From positions 23,607,115-23,671,114 of the forward strand of contig CM028887.1 in the NCBI GenBank assembly GCA_016801885.1: DNA of 64,000 bases, read 5' to 3'. Shown in pieces: positions 13,861 to 25,763 of the stretch. This DNA comes from Toxotes chatareus (Eukaryota > Chordata > Actinopteri > Toxotidae). The notes under the pieces are model-generated. The model searched no databases. It was given only the letters and a program-made list of their open reading frames with translations, and was not told the origin of the DNA. The first letter of the stretch is position 1. Each line of letters opens with the position of its first letter. A program made the position numbers and the translations under genes.

Positions 13861-16175
13861 CGCATCAGTGTGAATGAGTGTGTGTTAAGTATGCGTGTTG
13901 ACCAGAAGACATGCTGAATGTGTGCGTGTGTGTGTGTATATGTGTGAACCTTTCTGGGCGGAATGAACCCATTGAGCTGGTGTGTGTGTGTGTGTGCTCT
14001 GTGCTCCAGATGTCCTTAGTCGTGCAGATCGATGACCACACGAGAACACATCCCTCTAACTTGAGTCCCAACACCCGTCTCCTTATTCTTATTCATCGCT
14101 CTCTGTCTCTTGTATTTCCAGTCAATTCACTTTCCTGTAAAATTGACCAATCAGTTGATAAACTAGCCTCATCACTTCAGCCATGATAAATGACCTGATG
14201 AGACTCCAGCAAGATGTTGTCTGAATAAAATAATACTGTTCCAGTCCACTCTTCCCGGCTGCCTTCACTCTCTCTAATTTTTCTGTCTGCATAACTAGGT
14301 CATGCAGTAGTAGACTGCTGTTGCCTTGCCTCTGTGTGATTCTTTGAATGTGTGTGTACGTGTGTGTGTTTACATAGCCTAAACACACATTTCAACTAGA
14401 CCTGGAAAGAACAAAGTCCAACTCAGTATGCGTGCATTCTCGAAACAAATGCAAGATCTGAGTATGCATACACAAACACACACACACAGATAATTGATGC
14501 CCCTTATACCGAGTTATCATGTGGGGGAGGTAGTATATCTGTAAGTGTGCGTGTGTTTGCGCTGCACTTGTGTGCGTCTGTTTGTCACTTTACTCACATG
14601 AAGAGGACGGCAACAAAGTACATTTGTGACAGAACTGTATTTGATAAAAAACTTTCAAGTACAAGTATTTTAATCTTGAATTTGCATCACTTTTCAGCTG
14701 GAACACTGTGCTTTTTTTTTATTGTACGTCTAATGGCTACCGTTCCTCTTGTCAGGTAAGATTTGAAACAGCAGTAGTTAGAAAGTATTCAAGACAAAAA
14801 GTAAAAGTAAAACTTCAAACTTTTTATGCAGCTATGTTTTAAAACCCATACACACTGAGTATACCAGAATTACTGCAAGCTAAATTTTAGAATTAAATTC
14901 AGTGGAAATGTGACTAATAGTGGATCAGTTCACACACACGGTAAATCCACAGGGAGCTTTTGCAACCACTCTTGTTCAACTTTGATGCATCAGTATAACA
15001 AAACGGGCTTGACTGTGCTGACCTTTGAGTGAATAGAAAACCTCAGAGTCCAAAATGGGAAGCTGTCTCCCACCATTTCATATAACCCCTGTCTGCCACA
15101 GAATGAACTGCTCCATAACAGAGAGCGGTATGGTCCACGAGTCAATGGCACAAATACACCTTCTAGGATAAACTTTGTTCATTTATTAGCAGTTGTACTC
15201 GTTAACCTAGAACTGGTTGGCACAGAGAATGCAAGCTCGCTAACAAGCAGTTACCAAACCAGCTAGCTTGGCAGGCTACAGCTGTTAGCTCGCCAGCTAA
15301 CTTGTCCCACAGTCACTATAGCTGTGTCCAAAATCACTTGTTCAATCATTTACTTCTCCATATATAATGGACACTTGGTTGGTTTCCAGTGAGAAGAAAT
15401 AAAATGCAACACATTGGATTTTGGGACTGTTAGCAGAACAGAACCTTTAACTTGAAGCACAATTTTCAGCTATTTTTTTTTTCAACCTGGTATTGCTGCT
15501 TTTACTTAAGAAGGATAATTGTTCTAACAGTGTATGGTGTGAATGGACCTCTGTGTTCACGCCTGGCATGTGTGTGAGTGTGTGTTGGTACACCACTCTG
15601 CCTCAGGGCAGAAATCATGAGGGAGCCAACAGATAGGCAGGCTAATCTATCAAGAACTCTCTGTCTATCTCTGCCTCTCTCCCTTTCATCCCACTGATCC
15701 CATCTCATGGCAGAGTGATCTTCATTTAATGCAAAAACAACTACGTGCTGTGTTTTTAGTTTCCGTGTGTGTCTTTGCTGTGTTTATATGTGTGTGGTCA
15801 CTCTTGCTCTCCTCATGTACTTTTTCTATACCAAATCCAACAGACTTTTGCCCGCACTCTAATGCTCCATCTTTATCGCTTCTCATTCATTTTTCTTTAC
15901 CCTCCACCCAACCCTCTTTTACTATTCATCCCCTGCTCTCTCTCTTCCTCCATCTATCCCATCCCAAGTTATGCATCATCTCTCTCATCTGTGCAGAGCA
16001 GGCAGACCCATCATTACCCCAGCATGCAAGTATTGATCCACTGCCCCAGTGTGTATGTGTTATTTTAAGATGCTCAGACCTGTAATCAGCGTGTTAATGA
16101 TAGTTATCGCCAAAGCGACAAGCTCTGTGTGGTTATTCCAGGCCTGTGGATACCAGGGAGAAGCTGGCAGCCTGG

Positions 16176-16206
<31 letters not shown>

Positions 16207-17011
16207 TACAAACAAACAAACACGTATATATGTGAACGCTTCACGAGGGTGGATGGTGGTGTGCTGTTGTTCTAATGAGGGTGAGCGCTGTTCTGGGGCT
16301 CGTTGGGTCAAATCTGCAGTGCGGAATGCTTCTCGCTGTCTGTCCGTCATAAAAATGAGAGAGAACACATCTTCATTATCTCCCCAGGGCCGTTGTAGGT
16401 AAGTCTGTATTCCTGTGAATTTGTACACCAAACAGGTATATGTGGTGACTGCCATATCTGAGAAAGGTGACACCATCTGCACCAATGAGTCCTGTGGTTA
16501 TTAAGATATTAAACACTGGCTTCAGAGTCCGGGATTGCATCGCGCCTGTTAACATCATCTTTTTCTCTGGCATTGATACAGACAAAAATAAATGTGTGTG
16601 TGTGTGTGTACATGTGTGATGGGTATGCAAGTGTGTGCACACTGCTGTCCATCAGCAAAAGGGAAGTGAGGCTGTGTAGCTGCAGGCTTTGACTCACTTT
16701 GGACAAATGACTTCTGCATTTCCCGAAAACATGGCAATTTCACATTTCTATCAACATAAGGTAACCTAACCGCTGTGCACGCACACACACACACGCGCAG
16801 ATACAATTCATCTTGATATATTACAGGATACAGGTGTTGCACCCCCACACCATTCTTCCCAAAGCAAATCCATATTCACACACACACACATACACAGTTT
16901 TGCCAGTATGGATAAGCCCTATTTGGCAGTGTTGAGGAAGATGCATTTCAGAGGTAAATGACATCATTACCATATAAATGACTTCCAGCCAAACACATCT
17001 GCTAATGTAGC

Positions 17012-17047
<36 letters not shown>

Positions 17048-19287
17048 AACAAATATGATATGGGTTACACATACTTTTAGAGCAGCAGACTTTCACATGC
17101 GCACACTCAACACAAAAAACTCAGCCCTAACCTCACACATCACACACACCGTACAATTTAAAAATAGACACACACTGTAGGCTCTGATGGGGTTTAATGC
17201 AGCAGGATGGGAAGGCCAACCTTGAGCTCTGAAAATAACGCCTACAAACACCACATAGCAAATGCAACACAACAGCACAATGGCAGTGAATTGACAGGTG
17301 AATCAAAAGCTCAAATCAAGTTACACTTCAGAGAATTACTGTTGCTTGTTCTAATGCTCACTGATGCTGAGAAACCTTCACTTGTGTGGAGAAGGTTGAG
17401 TGAAGATATATTTTAACAGTGCTGCCCTGCTTCACATCCATATATTTACTATAAACACATTCACTCCTTTGAGATGCTCAGAATAAAATTTTATTAATAA
17501 TGACCACTTCAAGTGGAATGTCCTCTATGTTTTTCTTTCCTGTGTTTTGTTTTATGACTTGGGAGCTGGCTATTACTTCTTTTTATGCTATACATGTTGC
17601 TGTTGTCAGCACATAAGAGTAATCCACTTCAATGCACTGTCTAACCAGTCATATGGCAGTCCTTTAGGAATGGACAACCAACGTTGCACAATAGATACAG
17701 CAGGGTTTATTGAGTTAGCTAAACATTGTTTTGGTATCAAAGGTCAGAAAGCAGCAGCAGGAATGTCTGTTATGAGAATGCAGTTGCACAGTTTAAAGAA
17801 AATGGGCACCTCATTGCAAAAACATTGCTCTATAGAGCTATTAGTGGTCAAAAACTCCACAGGGCATCTTAAAAATCAGACACGAAACAGATGGGTGTTG
17901 TATATCGTGAAGTCTGTAAACTACTCCTGCTAACAAAAATGGGAAATACCACAAACTTCATCACCTGAAGCATCCCTGTGCAATAAAACACAGCACACTT
18001 ACAGTCCCTAACAGCTGCAACCTGAAGTGAAACCTGCCAGCACTCCACATCTGTAAGGTGGAAGATTTTGTTTATTTTTGTCTTATAAATGTATTTAAAT
18101 AGATTTTATAATTTGCAGATCATACCATTCTTTGTCATTTTCCAGGTCTGAATCTATTACTGGAGGTTTTTGACTGAAAGGGAATGTCGAAGCTCAACAG
18201 AAATATTATTCTAATTTGTAAAAAATTACTGTAATGGATTTTTTCGTGATACTCATCATTTCCCTGCACAGGGACACTTCTGGTGTTAGACCTAAGACAG
18301 TGTTAAGCATTTGTATAGTCATGGCAGACCAGGCAATCCATGTGAGGATTCATGGCCACCTTCTTCTGTGGTATCCTTATTTTTCCAGGTTGCTCCTCTT
18401 CTCCAGCTGTGCTGCCCCCCATGGTAAATAGAAAAAATGCCTCTTCTGTCCATAAGAGCATTGTGAATGTGGGAACAGACTCAAAGCAGAATTTCTTTCC
18501 ATGCAAGAGAGCTACATTATGTGAGAACAAAGAAAAGTGCTACCTTACTCAGATACTGAACCCTGCAATGTTGCAGCTGCATGTGTGAGAGAAGGTTACG
18601 TGCAGAGTACAAAGCGGCAGAAAGGTTTGTGAGACTAAGCTCAGATGGAAGCACCGCAGCACCTATACAGGCGGTCCCTGGCTGTGTGTTGCAGGTGATA
18701 AAATAAAGCTGGAGCTGGAGACAAGAGGAGGCAGGTAGGCGACACTGACTGCAGCAAAGCTGTGATGGCCGTTATTGTCCTCAAGACTAGGACAGCTTTT
18801 ATCTGCTCTCCAGGCTCACAAAGAGGAGCGAGAGAGAAAGAGAGGGGTGTGGGGGGGATAAAGAGAGAGAGCACACAGACTGCCTGCGGCTCGCTTTCAA
18901 CATCTCAATGACTACATACACTCGTCTCTCTCTCTCACTCTCTTTTTCATCCTGTTCTCCTCACTGGTCCTCCGCTCCCTCCCTATGTGTAGTTCTGCCT
19001 TTTTCTCCTCCTACTCGCTCTCTCCCCTCATGCCCCCGGGCCATAAACATCCGCATGTCACACACATGCCACGAAACACAATGAACACACACACACATGA
19101 CTGTGGACACACACGCGCACACACAACCACACCACCAACACTGAAGAACACCAGCAGTAGGCTTTGTTCCCTATCACTGGTTCTGGGGAACCGTTCAAGC
19201 AAAAAATAAGTGTGTGTGTGTGTGTGTAGGGACATACACACACCCTTAACCCCACACTACCCTCCCACCCAGACTGTCGCTTCTTAA
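13861..19287. other. intron 1 segment: unique sequence with many short CA/GT repeats
   Basis: GT/CA runs lie at 13921-13938, 13980-13998, 16177-16201, 16589-16608 and 17013-17045. A fragment at 15485-15525 resembles the end of the teleost repeat seen at 40185-40330. A T-run is at 14713-14721. The region 17550-17930 has an open frame of 128 codons with no recognisable similarity and no codon signal. Nothing else is supported. Confidence 0.5.
16075..16180. promoter_or_regulatory. candidate enhancer with palindromic GATA site
   Basis: Non-repetitive sequence contains TTAATGATAGTTATCGCC, where GATAGTTATC (16099-16108) is an inverted pair of GATA cores. TGTAATCAG (16081-16089) lies upstream, and TGTGGTTATTCCAGG with TGTGGT (RUNX-like) downstream. 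The block is bounded by a CA repeat at 16177. The enhancer role is inferred from motif density only. Confidence 0.25.
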
Positions 19288-19445
19288 CACCATCACTTAT
19301 TCATGTGACCCTCTCTGTACTGTTTTCCCATCTCACTGTGTGTGTGCTGCGCTTCTTTGTGTGTGTTTTCAGACACCATCACTTATTCATGTGAGTGAAC
19401 ATTAGAACAGGACTTTCCCTCTCTGTATCTGTTTTCCCATCTCAC

Positions 19446-19487
<42 letters not shown>

Positions 19488-19725
19488 ATGCAGTGTCTGA
19501 ATGGGTTTCTGTATGTGAAGAGAGAAAGAGTCAACATGTGTGTGTGTGTGTGTGTGCGCGCGCGTTTGTGTGTGTTTTCAGAGGGGGGGTCTGTTAGTAG
19601 TGCATGATTACACAGGAGCTATAGGTTATGTTGTAGTGTGTGTGATGTGAATTTAGGCAGTTTAGATTCAAAGAGAAGAATCGACAGAATCAGCCAGACA
19701 ACCAGGCTGCTCTTTACTCACTAAC

Positions 19726-19760
<35 letters not shown>

Positions 19761-19840
19761 CTATGCAGTGTCTGAATGGGTTTCTGTATGTGAAGAGAGA
19801 AAGAGTCAACATGTGTGTGTGTGTGTGTGTGTGTGAGCAC
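19288..19840. repeat. serial local duplications interleaved with (GT)n tracts
   Basis: A segment beginning TTCTATGCAGTGTCTGAATG occurs at 19484 and again at 19759. It is essentially identical for about 55 bp through GAGTCAACATGTG, with 275 bp between copies. A second pair, ACACCATCACTTATTCATGT, occurs at 19287 and 19373 (offset 86), each copy followed by CTCTCTGTA and TTTTCCCATCTCAC. Every copy is bordered by GT runs (19447-19480, 19537-19557, 19727-19758, 19812-19836). This suggests unequal exchange or slippage anchored in the GT tracts. Confidence 0.88.
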
Positions 19841-19969
19841 AGAGAAAGAGAGGCAGAGAAAGAAAGCGACAGAGGAAGTTATTAATTATTTTAGCTCCTA
19901 TTAGGAGGAACACATCGAGTCGATACCCCTGGAGACGTGTCATGAACGCCTCTTATTGTTCTCTAGCTG

Positions 19970-20350
19970 ACATACGCCGCTCTTTTCCTCCTCCCCCCTC
20001 GTCTATCCTTCTCTCCCTGTCACATGTACCTTTCCCCTCCTCCCTCCTCCCTCCGTCCTCCCTCTTGTTCATTTCGGCTGTGACATGCACATCTCTCCTC
20101 CTACCTCCCTCATTTTCTCAGTGTTTCTTTGCATTTCCTCCAGCGCCACATTTCCTCCTTCTCAACCTTTTCACTCTCATTTCCCATCTCGGCTGCGCTC
20201 CTTCACATCTCCAATTTCCCCCTCTCCTGTCTTGTTCTCATCTCTCATCTGCCTGTTTCTGCCTCCTCCTTTTCTCCTATGATATGACACCGTCCTACCT
20301 TGAGCTCTTCATCGGAGCTAGCTATCCTACCCCTCCCTCCATTTCTATTC
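19970..20350. repeat. pyrimidine-rich (TC) low-complexity block
   Basis: The plus strand is about 80% C+T in TCCTCC and CTCCCT motifs for nearly 400 bp. It has long open frames of Ser/Pro/Leu composition that are artefacts. Confidence 0.75.
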
Positions 20351-20464
20351 CACATTCACTTAATCTCTGTTGACTTTCCTCCCGTTCACCCACACAGACG
20401 CAGCTCACTCATCTCTGTTGAACTGTCACACTGTTTTTCTTGTGTGTGTGCGTGTCCGCTGTTG

Positions 20465-20650
20465 CGAGATCATCTGGAAACTCACAGCCTGCCTCAGCTA
20501 AGAAATTGCCGTGGTTTTTATCCCCGACACATTTGCAATGACTATAACCCGCCCACAGCCCACTAAAGCAGCCAATGAGAAGATGGCAGGCCACTTCCTT
20601 AATTCGAACGCTATGTGGTTTAAAGAGGCACTGGACAGTTATGCACAGAG
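20465..20650. promoter_or_regulatory. candidate conserved non-coding element
   Basis: A unique, balanced-composition block contains AGCTAAGAAATTGCCGTGG, ATTTGCAATGACTATAA, a GC-box-like CCCGCCCA, a CCAAT box in AGCCAATGAG, and CTTAATTCGAA. The contrast with flanking low-complexity sequence is the only evidence of constraint. Confidence 0.25.
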
Positions 20651-22679
20651 AGAGGAAAACAACAGAGAGAGACAGAGACAAAGAAAAAGGAATTCCCAGT
20701 TTGTGCACACAGCGTTCACTACAAAGCAGCTCCCAGGAAAATAATGTCTGCTGATGCTATGAATGGGTTAATGGGTTAAAAACCTGGCTCTGCAGCCCTG
20801 CTTATGACTGCATCCCAAACAGTGAATACAGGTTACCATAGCAAACCTATACTATTCTATAACCACACACTTAAATACCTTTATACCATATTAACGTCTA
20901 GCATCCTACCACAAATTACTCAATCAAAAAAATAACAACCGCACAGTGTTTGTTGTCGTGACAAAACAAATTATTTTTTTGCACTAATCTATATTTTTGT
21001 ATATTAAGTGACTCAAGTGAGTATATACAGTGTGAAGTCATGCTTGGTGATGAACCCTCAGATAATTATCACCCAGCTCTGCAGGCCCTCTCAGCTATGT
21101 GAAGCGTTTTAGCATCTTTCAGCACATTGTTTTGGTTTTATGGGCCACAACTCTCATCAACCCTGTTTTGAGTCACAGCAGGAGGCTGTTATAAGCACAA
21201 AGCCTTAAAAAGCTACCTCGCTAAAGAGTCAGATATTTCCCTTAGTAGCTGATAGAGAGAAAAACAGAGATAACTGGAGAGTGAATACTGGACTAAATTT
21301 TACCAGGAAATTGGCAGAAACAAGACCCCAAATGAATGTGAATGTTGCTCTGTGCCTACTAGATGTAAAAATAGGCAACCATTTACCATAACAACTTAAT
21401 AAAGTGATAATATGTCAATGTTAAGTTTTAAGCATGCCCAGGAAAAAAACTCATGCTAGCTCACGTTTTACCCGTTTGTCAGGATCAGTAGTATAACAAG
21501 CTAAATATTCCGGACTATGGGTCTGAACCCAACATTAACTGGTTGGTTGACCATCTGGTTAGCTCTCATTGGTTGTTGTAGCTAATTTCACAGTCCAAAA
21601 CCAATGATGCTTTAGTCCATTTCCCAGTACTTTGGAACTTCTCTACTCTGTCTGATCCCCAAGCCCACTGGTTCCTACTGCAAACCTAAATCTTTAATAA
21701 CACCTTGCAACTTTATCATTTCATTTCTTAAGAAAAGACTCGGGGACTTCCTATAACTGCAGGGTGGCTCTGTAGTTTTTAGCAAACATTGCTCAAACAC
21801 AGGTAAACAGAATTTGTTAGGGACTATTGTCAGCTGTGGATTAATACACATCTGGTGCATTAGTAGTGTGCATGGGCCTGACTCAATCTCCAGTGTAAAA
21901 ACAAGTTTCCACTTGAACACCTTTATTCACACTAACGCAACAACCCTGTTTAGTCCATAGAATTACATGAGGTCTGTTAGCATTTAGCTAAAAAATAAGC
22001 TACTCTCTAATAAGCAGTCAACAAGACTCAAGTCAAGACAGGAAGATCTTTGACCTTGAAATCTGTTAGGAGTCACCAGTCTAATACACAAATGAGACAC
22101 CAATTATCTGCATGCACACATGCACGTACTCATCATTTGTATGTACACATACACACACGCACGCACAAAACAGAGATCAAAACCATGCACACATGATGTC
22201 TATGAACCCGCACGTACACCAACACATTACACACACAGCTTTCTATTGTCCCCCAGACAAAGATGGGAGTGCATCCCTGCGCAAGTGCCCCTGGGGGAGA
22301 CCTGATTCTGCACCCACCCCTTAACCCCCACATGAATGCGCACACACACAAACACACGCATGCAGATATTAACCCACCCCCATGCTAGATGGCCTGTTTT
22401 GAAGAGTAACAAACAGGCTAGCAGACAGAAGTGGGGGGTGGGGCAAAAGGGTTCCTCTATGGTAACAAGGGCATTATAAGCCAATTAGGAGTGCCGCCTG
22501 AGTGACTGACAGACAGGGTGGAGAGCACGACACAGCTCGCTGTCTGATGTGGAGAAGGTGTGTGTGTGTGTGTCTTTGTATCAGATTGCATTCCCCTCTT
22601 TTTTGGGCTAAAGGGCTCTAATGTGCACATAAACAGAGCCTAACACACACACACACATGCACACAGGGCAAACATCCAC
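20651..22679. other. intron 1 segment: unique sequence
   Basis: AT-rich unique sequence, with an X-box-like GTTACCATAGCAAA at 20832-20845 and scattered short CA runs (22150-22165, 22340-22360, 22559-22573). No gene or repeat family was recognised. Confidence 0.5.
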
Positions 22680-23300
22680 ACGATCCCCTCCCTTGAGGTC
22701 CACCTCCTACACGCGAAGGCATTCAAAAGATCTCTTTGTCTCTCTATCGTGCCAGAGAAATAGAGGAGAAGGACGAGAGAAAAGGAGAAGGAAAGTGAGG
22801 AAGACTGGAGAGGGAGTAAAAAAGAGAGAGCAGAGAGAAGAAAAAGAGCAGTGAAAGGGAAAGGATTTGCAGGAAAGCAAAGGAGGAAAGCAAGGAGGAA
22901 AGAGGGAGACCTGGGGCGGGGGGGGAAAGAGAGAAAACATGGAACAGGAGAGAGAGGAACGGGAGGGGGAGAGCAGAGGAAGACGAGGAGAGAGCAGGCG
23001 AAGAGATGGAGACTGAGAGAGAGCAAGAGACAGCCGGGCTCCAGCACTGCTCTGAACTCGTTTGATCCAGTTCGTCTCGCCAGGCGTTCCTCGAGATACA
23101 TTCCTGTGGCTGGCTGGGCGCAGAGCGCGAGAGAGAGACAGAGAGAGAGTGTGAGAGAGAGAGAGAGAGAGCGAGAGAAGCTGGAAGGTAATTTGCAAGA
23201 AGAGTAGAAGAAATTAAAAGACAAGGAAAGCAAGGGATCAACTAGCGATAAAAAGAGAGACACCAAGAGAGGAAATGCATCCAAGACAGAGCGGCTGCAG
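22680..23300. repeat. purine-rich (GA) low-complexity block, about 600 bp
   Basis: G+A dominate in GAGAGA, GGAGGAAAG and AGAGAG motifs. The block is interrupted at 23030-23120 by about 90 bp of mixed unique sequence (CTCTGAACTCGTTTGATCCA... to GGCTGGGCGCAGAGCGCGAG). The antisense strand of the purine tract has 160-240 codon Ser/Leu frames, which are composition artefacts. Confidence 0.75.
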
Positions 23301-23664
23301 CAAAAGTTCCTTAAGTGCCATAACATTACCTGCTGGTAAAGTTCAACCCTCCAACCCACCCTCTCTCAGTTTTAGTTTTTTGTCTTCTCACTGCCGGAAA
23401 CCTGAGTCCTACACTCAGGGAGCCAAGAAATAAAAAGAAAACACAAAATCCTGGACAAGGAGGAGAGAGGAGAGGCACACATTGGCACAGACAAACATTT
23501 TGTCACGTTTAAAGCCCCTGAAATAAGTCCCTAATATAAGCAACAAGCAACCGAGAGCAGATGTGAGCGTGTACGTGTGAGAGAAAAACATACTTCAATG
23601 TTGTGCAGACTCATGGCTCACAGAGTGAAGACTGAAAAAGGGACTCCATGAGAAGGAATGGAAA

Positions 23665-23935
23665 CACAGGGAGGAAAGATTTATGAATTCTTTTAATAAG
23701 GCCAATCAGGAGAAGAAGAATTTGAGGTCTGTTTTCCTCTTTTCTAGTTCCATGTATCATCTGTGGAAAGTGTTTCTACCATAGAAAAGTTGAGAGCAAT
23801 AATTGAGTGCTCTCCTAATTGGCTCCTTTGTTGAAAACTAATTTTATTTGCTAATTGCAAGGCCATCTCATCATAGAGATGTTGCTTCACCCCTGTAAAA
23901 TAGCAGCTTCAGTGTTTCTACCTCAACAGAAAATA
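23665..23935. promoter_or_regulatory. candidate conserved enhancer rich in homeodomain and SOX sites
   Basis: An AT-rich but non-repetitive block contains GATTTATGAATTC and TTTTAATAAGGCCAATCAGG. It continues with AGCAATAATTGAG, CTCCTAATTGGCTC, CCTTTGTTG (SOX-like), AACTAATTTTATTTGCTAAT and GCTAATTGCAAGG. Five TAAT-type cores within about 200 bp, including repeated CTAATTG, resemble developmental conserved non-coding elements. Conservation itself cannot be checked here. Confidence 0.35.
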
Positions 23936-25732
23936 TTCATTATTATATTCTCAGGTAATTCTCAGTGAAGCTTCGAAAAAAATGGTATTCAGGTCAGCCC
24001 TATTAACATGCATGTAACAAAAAAAAAAAAAAAAAAAAAAACCTACTCACTGTTTCGCATTTTAAAATTCCATTCTGTTTTTTCCATGTGTGTTGGTTGG
24101 ATGTGAAGATTTTTGGTCCATGTTTGTGCCAACAGTGGTTTGGCCAAAAGAATGCCAAACAGACCATGTAATTCTACTGTTGTAGACTCTTTACAACATT
24201 TTAAGTGACAGAGGGGGCATATTTCAAATCACAAAATGTGCACTTATATTTGTATGTGAACCAAATTGCATTTTGTTTCTATATCAGTAAGGATGAGGTA
24301 TTTCCAAACTTCCCAAACCGGAAATATTCAAATTCCTTTTCCAGAAGATTTCCCGACTGTTTCAGCTTTACTCACGGCTTTGTTTTCTTTGCACTGAACA
24401 AACTAAAACCTTTTTGTCATAAGAGAGTGGCTGACTGGTGCCCATAACTTTTGCAGTATGTCCAACACTTTTGGCTCTAGTTGTCCTTTATAAGGGGCTA
24501 ATCAGCTGATTTAGTATGCTGAATTGGCATCAAACTCAATTGTGAGAAAGAACACGTCTGATTGGTTGTTCCAACCCATCAAAGGATTCTTCCAGTTTAT
24601 TACAACTTTTATTTGCATAGTTTTGGCCATAATTCATGATATTGTTCTCAGTAAGTCCAACAGGGAAAGGATCACAAGCAGTCAGGTAACAAGGCAGCTT
24701 GTAAACAAGCTAACAGGTTAGCCAAATGATCTAAAAAAAAAACAAAAAAAAAAAACTTTGTTTGGAGATAAGTCCAAAAGTGAGCACACCTAAAATTTAG
24801 GTAATGATCCCTCATTGCACAGGAAAACTGTGCTTTGAAGAAGTGAAGTGAGGTGAGGTGACTGTAAGCTTTGATCACACAGCCTGGTGTGTCAGAGCCC
24901 ACACAGCACTGCAGCTGTCTCGCTGAGCGGCCTTCAGGTCACCAAGAACAAATTTATAGTTACAGTATACAGTTCAGATGGGAGAGATGAGGCAGTCATA
25001 CAGTCAGGTAACCTATCAGAAGCATGGACAACAGGTGTCGTCACTAACTTAAATGTGACTCCACACATTGTTAGGTGTCTGCACAAGTAGTAAATACTGC
25101 ATTGGGTTCATTAACAGTCTGAATGCTAATGGGCCAGAAATATCTTTTATCCTGTGTTTTTTTTTTTTTTAGCACATAACATTTATGACTCCTATTTAAC
25201 ATCTATACAAACAAACAAAACTTAAAAGAGGGATTTGACAAACACATCAGTGACAACGTACAAACACCTAATCTGTCAGTATAGGAGAAAAGCACCGTTT
25301 TCATTAGCCCTGTTTCGGCACTGAACCAAGCTCCTTAGCAGATGGTGGCAGCAATGTACCATTTTGTAGATTTCCAGCTGTTTAGGTGTTTGTTTCAATG
25401 CAAAAACTTCATGTGTGTCACTGTTTCCTATCATGTGAGGGTCCTAACAGACTCAGGCCTCAGATTTCACATCACTGCTCCTTCCCTAAACATATGTCTC
25501 CTCCTCAAGTCCGTCCTCCTCCCACTCATCTCTACTCATTCCCCTGCAGGCTCATCATCCCTCTTTTTCCTCTCTCTTCTCCCACTCACTCCCTCTCCTG
25601 CTCACAACTGGTGACAGGTCAAAGAATGGTCATCAATTGTATACCTGTGTGTATGTGTGTGTGCACACTGATCTAATTGAGGGGATAAAGAAGAGAAGAG
25701 AGAGATGGGTCAATTACTGCAGGAAATGGATA

Positions 25733-25763
<31 letters not shown>

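Noticed and set aside
16380..16405. Possible micro-exon (CCCAG ... TTGTAG|GTAAGT)
   Set aside because: Acceptor and donor are only about 10 bases apart, the intervening codons do not extend MAML3, and such pairs arise by chance often.
17547..17933. Plus-strand open frame of 128 codons
   Set aside because: The sequence is not low complexity, but no domain or family is recognisable, it overlaps no splice signal pair, and a frame of this length is expected by chance in 64 kb.
22640..23359. Minus-strand open frame of 239 codons, Ser/Leu/Phe-rich
   Set aside because: It is the translation of a GA/CT low-complexity block; neighbouring frames are equally long and equally biased.
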